From: Spirochaetia bacterium UBA5550
GTDB taxonomy: Bacteria; Spirochaetota; UBA4802; UBA5550
Length of the DNA stretch: 13,781 bases
Assembly: GCA_002425885.1 (NCBI GenBank)
Contig: DINC01000203.1
Coordinates: 9,397 to 23,177 of the forward strand
Direction of reading: 5' to 3'
Shown here: in pieces, positions 12,182-13,781 of the stretch
Numbering within the stretch: the stretch's first letter is position 1
How the letters are laid out: every line of letters begins with the position of its first letter
The notes under the pieces: model-generated
The model's database searches: none
What the model was told of the DNA's origin: nothing
Seen by the model: only the letters and a program-made list of their open reading frames with translations
Program-made: the position numbers and the translations under genes

Positions 12182-13744
12182 TTAAACATTTTCTTTCTTT
12201 TGGATATATATTACTGAGCAATTCCTGCCGCTGTTTTTGGCCTCATACATTGCTTCATCAGATCTTCTGATAAGCTCATCCAGGTCTATATCTTCTCCGT
12301 TAAAAACAGCTACACCGAAGCTTGCAGTGATATTGATATTCCCGCCGTTCACAGTAATGGGGTTGCTTTCAATAAATGAACGTAATCTCTCTGCTGTATG
12401 CAGCCCGGCGTCATTGTCAACTTCCGGTAGAAGGAGAGTAAACTCCTCACCTCCGTATCTCCCGAAAATATCAATTTCCCTTATATTGTCTCTGACTATA
12501 TTCACAACATGCTTAAGGGCTCTGTCACCCTCGCTGTGTCCATACATATCATTGATGTTCTTGAAGTGATCAATATCGAGCATTATAAGAGAACATGGCC
12601 TGCTGTATCTCCTCGCCCTGTTTATCTCTTTACTTGAGGCGGAGATAAATTCTCTTCTGTTTAGTATACCTGTAAGCTCATCTGTTGTGGCAAGCTTCTG
12701 AAGCTCCTCCATCAACAACGCCTGCTCTGTTATATTCATAAACGCGATTATCCTCCCTCTCTCGCCGTTGCTTCTGGTTACAAGAGGGGATGTCTGTACT
12801 TTGAAATATTCTGTCTCCCTGTTGATATCACGAGTGATTTCGCAGGATGTTTTTTCGACTTCGCAGTCGAGTATGCTGATAATCCCAGGATGAGGGGAGA
12901 GTATTGAGCGTATATTTCCCCCTATGATTTTTTTATTTATGTAGGGAAATATGCGGGCTGCCGCGTTATTAAAATCCACAAGCCTCTCTTTAGAATCAAT
13001 TATAATCATCCCGTCTGCCATACTTTCAAAGATAAAATCTCTTGCCACTGGTGAAAGATCAAGAAGCCTGTATCTGAACAGAGCTATTGCCCAGACCGGT
13101 GAGGCGATTGTAAGCATGACTGGTGTCAGGTCTATGTTGTACGGGCTTAATCCTCCAAGGTATATAGCGTATCCAATCCAGGGGAAGAGTGAACCTGTCA
13201 GCATGAGCAGAGCCTGTTTTCTGTACTCTCCCTGTACTTTAAGTATAAAATTGATAAAGAGTATACTCCCGGTAAGCAGGGAGAGGTTTATATAAACAGC
13301 ATTAACAACATACCAGGGGCCTTTGGAGAATGTAAGGATTGTGAGGCTGCTGTCCTGGTGCAGAACAAGGTCTGTGTAATAATATCCATGATGTTCTGTT
13401 GTGTGATGGATCCCGAGAGTGAGAATTCCGAAGAGCCCCATAAAAATTAAAAGAAGTTTCGCATTACGGCTGTATTGCCCTGTATAAATAATAGCCATTG
13501 AAAGATAGAACATCGGAGCAAAAACAATCCCTATATACTGCATATCTGACCAGAAAAGGACATCATGTATATTAAGAGAGGAAAGCTCAAATGAATAGGC
13601 TATTGAGTGTAAGGCGGAGCATACCATCAGTCCGGCAAAAGGGATAGAGCCGCTCTTTCTCCTGTATCTCATAGACCAGATCCCAAGGGTGAGGGTGAAA
13701 ATACCGGCAATGAGAAGTATTAAAGGGATAATGCTTATCTTCAT
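12182..13744 (-). CDS. Membrane diguanylate cyclase: 7TM sensor, PAS and GGDEF domains
   Basis: 520 residues. Residues 1-228 contain seven hydrophobic segments of the type called histidine-kinase N-terminal 7TM region, with an extracytoplasmic His/Tyr-rich loop (HHTTEHHGYYYTD, 113-125). Residues 233-340 form a PAS domain (FIFESMADGMIIID, VDFNNAAARIF, FMNITEQ). Residues 345-512 are GGDEF: TTDELTGILNRR, the metal-site LDIDHFKNIND (D390), and the active-site loop RYGGEEF (GGEEF at 431-435). R422-x-x-D425, five residues upstream, is a proper inhibitory I-site. All catalytic features are intact, so it should make c-di-GMP from two GTP under product inhibition, driven by an unknown membrane or periplasmic signal. 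There is no EAL or HD-GYP domain. The start is set by the first membrane helix; no clear Shine-Dalgarno precedes it, and the 37 bases left in the window are A+T-rich with nothing identifiable. Confidence 0.93.
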   Translation of the reverse strand: MKISIIPLILLIAGIFTLTLGIWSMRYRRKSGSIPFAGLMVCSALHSIAYSFELSSLNIHDVLFWSDMQYIGIVFAPMFYLSMAIIYTGQYSRNAKLLLIFMGLFGILTLGIHHTTEHHGYYYTDLVLHQDSSLTILTFSKGPWYVVNAVYINLSLLTGSILFINFILKVQGEYRKQALLMLTGSLFPWIGYAIYLGGLSPYNIDLTPVMLTIASPVWAIALFRYRLLDLSPVARDFIFESMADGMIIIDSKERLVDFNNAAARIFPYINKKIIGGNIRSILSPHPGIISILDCEVEKTSCEITRDINRETEYFKVQTSPLVTRSNGERGRIIAFMNITEQALLMEELQKLATTDELTGILNRREFISASSKEINRARRYSRPCSLIMLDIDHFKNINDMYGHSEGDRALKHVVNIVRDNIREIDIFGRYGGEEFTLLLPEVDNDAGLHTAERLRSFIESNPITVNGGNINITASFGVAVFNGEDIDLDELIRRSDEAMYEAKNSGRNCSVIYIQKKENV

Positions 13745-13781
13745 ATAGAAATAATATAATAGAATTTTGTGTTATAATCCA

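Noticed and set aside
1..13781. Mobile element, phage, CRISPR, tRNA or rRNA
   Set aside because: No transposase or integrase motifs, no regularly spaced direct repeats, and no cloverleaf or rRNA-like sequence were recognised on either strand.

Overview
This window looks like chromosomal DNA from a diderm (Gram-negative-type) bacterium of moderate G+C content. Several things support that. There is a signal peptidase II gene beside predicted lipoproteins, a bacterial-type isoleucyl-tRNA synthetase with a C-terminal zinc motif, a phosphotransfer (Hpt) protein, c-di-GMP-type modules and an RmuC protein. I cannot name the species. Deferribacterota or a delta-proteobacteria-like lineage is a weak guess. 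I see no phage genes, insertion sequence, CRISPR array, rRNA or tRNA.

Layout. Positions 1-3122 (+ strand) hold a tightly packed gene run: the C-terminal end of an Hpt signalling protein, an inositol-monophosphatase-family enzyme (suhB-like), both exonuclease VII subunits (xseA and xseB, joined by a one-base stop/start overlap) and a small lipoprotein. Convergent to this, overlapping it by 7 bases, is the ileS-lspA pair (6385 to 3116, - strand). A 323-base divergent gap (6386-6708) follows. It contains a good sigma70-like promoter and a cluster of strong G+C-rich hairpins lying in the predicted leader of the next gene.

Positions 6709-8736 (+) encode the most unusual protein here. A PrsW/CPBP-like multi-helix intramembrane protease domain, with an altered first motif, is followed by a PilZ-like domain and an intact cyclic-nucleotide-binding domain. 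Its gene ends at a strong bidirectional terminator (8761-8798) shared with the convergent gene at 10697-8841. That gene encodes a 618-residue lipoprotein with 244 consecutive residues lacking Lys, Arg and His, a helical hairpin, two duplicated carbohydrate-binding-module-like beta domains and a C-terminal transmembrane anchor. A protease-like protein beside a double-anchored membrane protein is the best candidate here for an undescribed partnership, but that link is inference only.

Divergent from the lipoprotein gene is rmuC (10872-11990, +). On the - strand at the far end is a 7TM-PAS-GGDEF diguanylate cyclase (13744-12182). Between rmuC and the cyclase, overlapping the 3' end of rmuC antisense, is a 59-codon reading frame (12097-11918, -) that starts with a convincing signal peptide. 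It may be a small secreted protein or the remnant of a truncated gene.

Functional themes: housekeeping (translation, lipoprotein maturation, DNA processing by ExoVII and RmuC) interleaved with envelope signalling (Hpt relay, c-di-GMP synthesis, a PilZ-like/cNMP-type sensor on a membrane protease).
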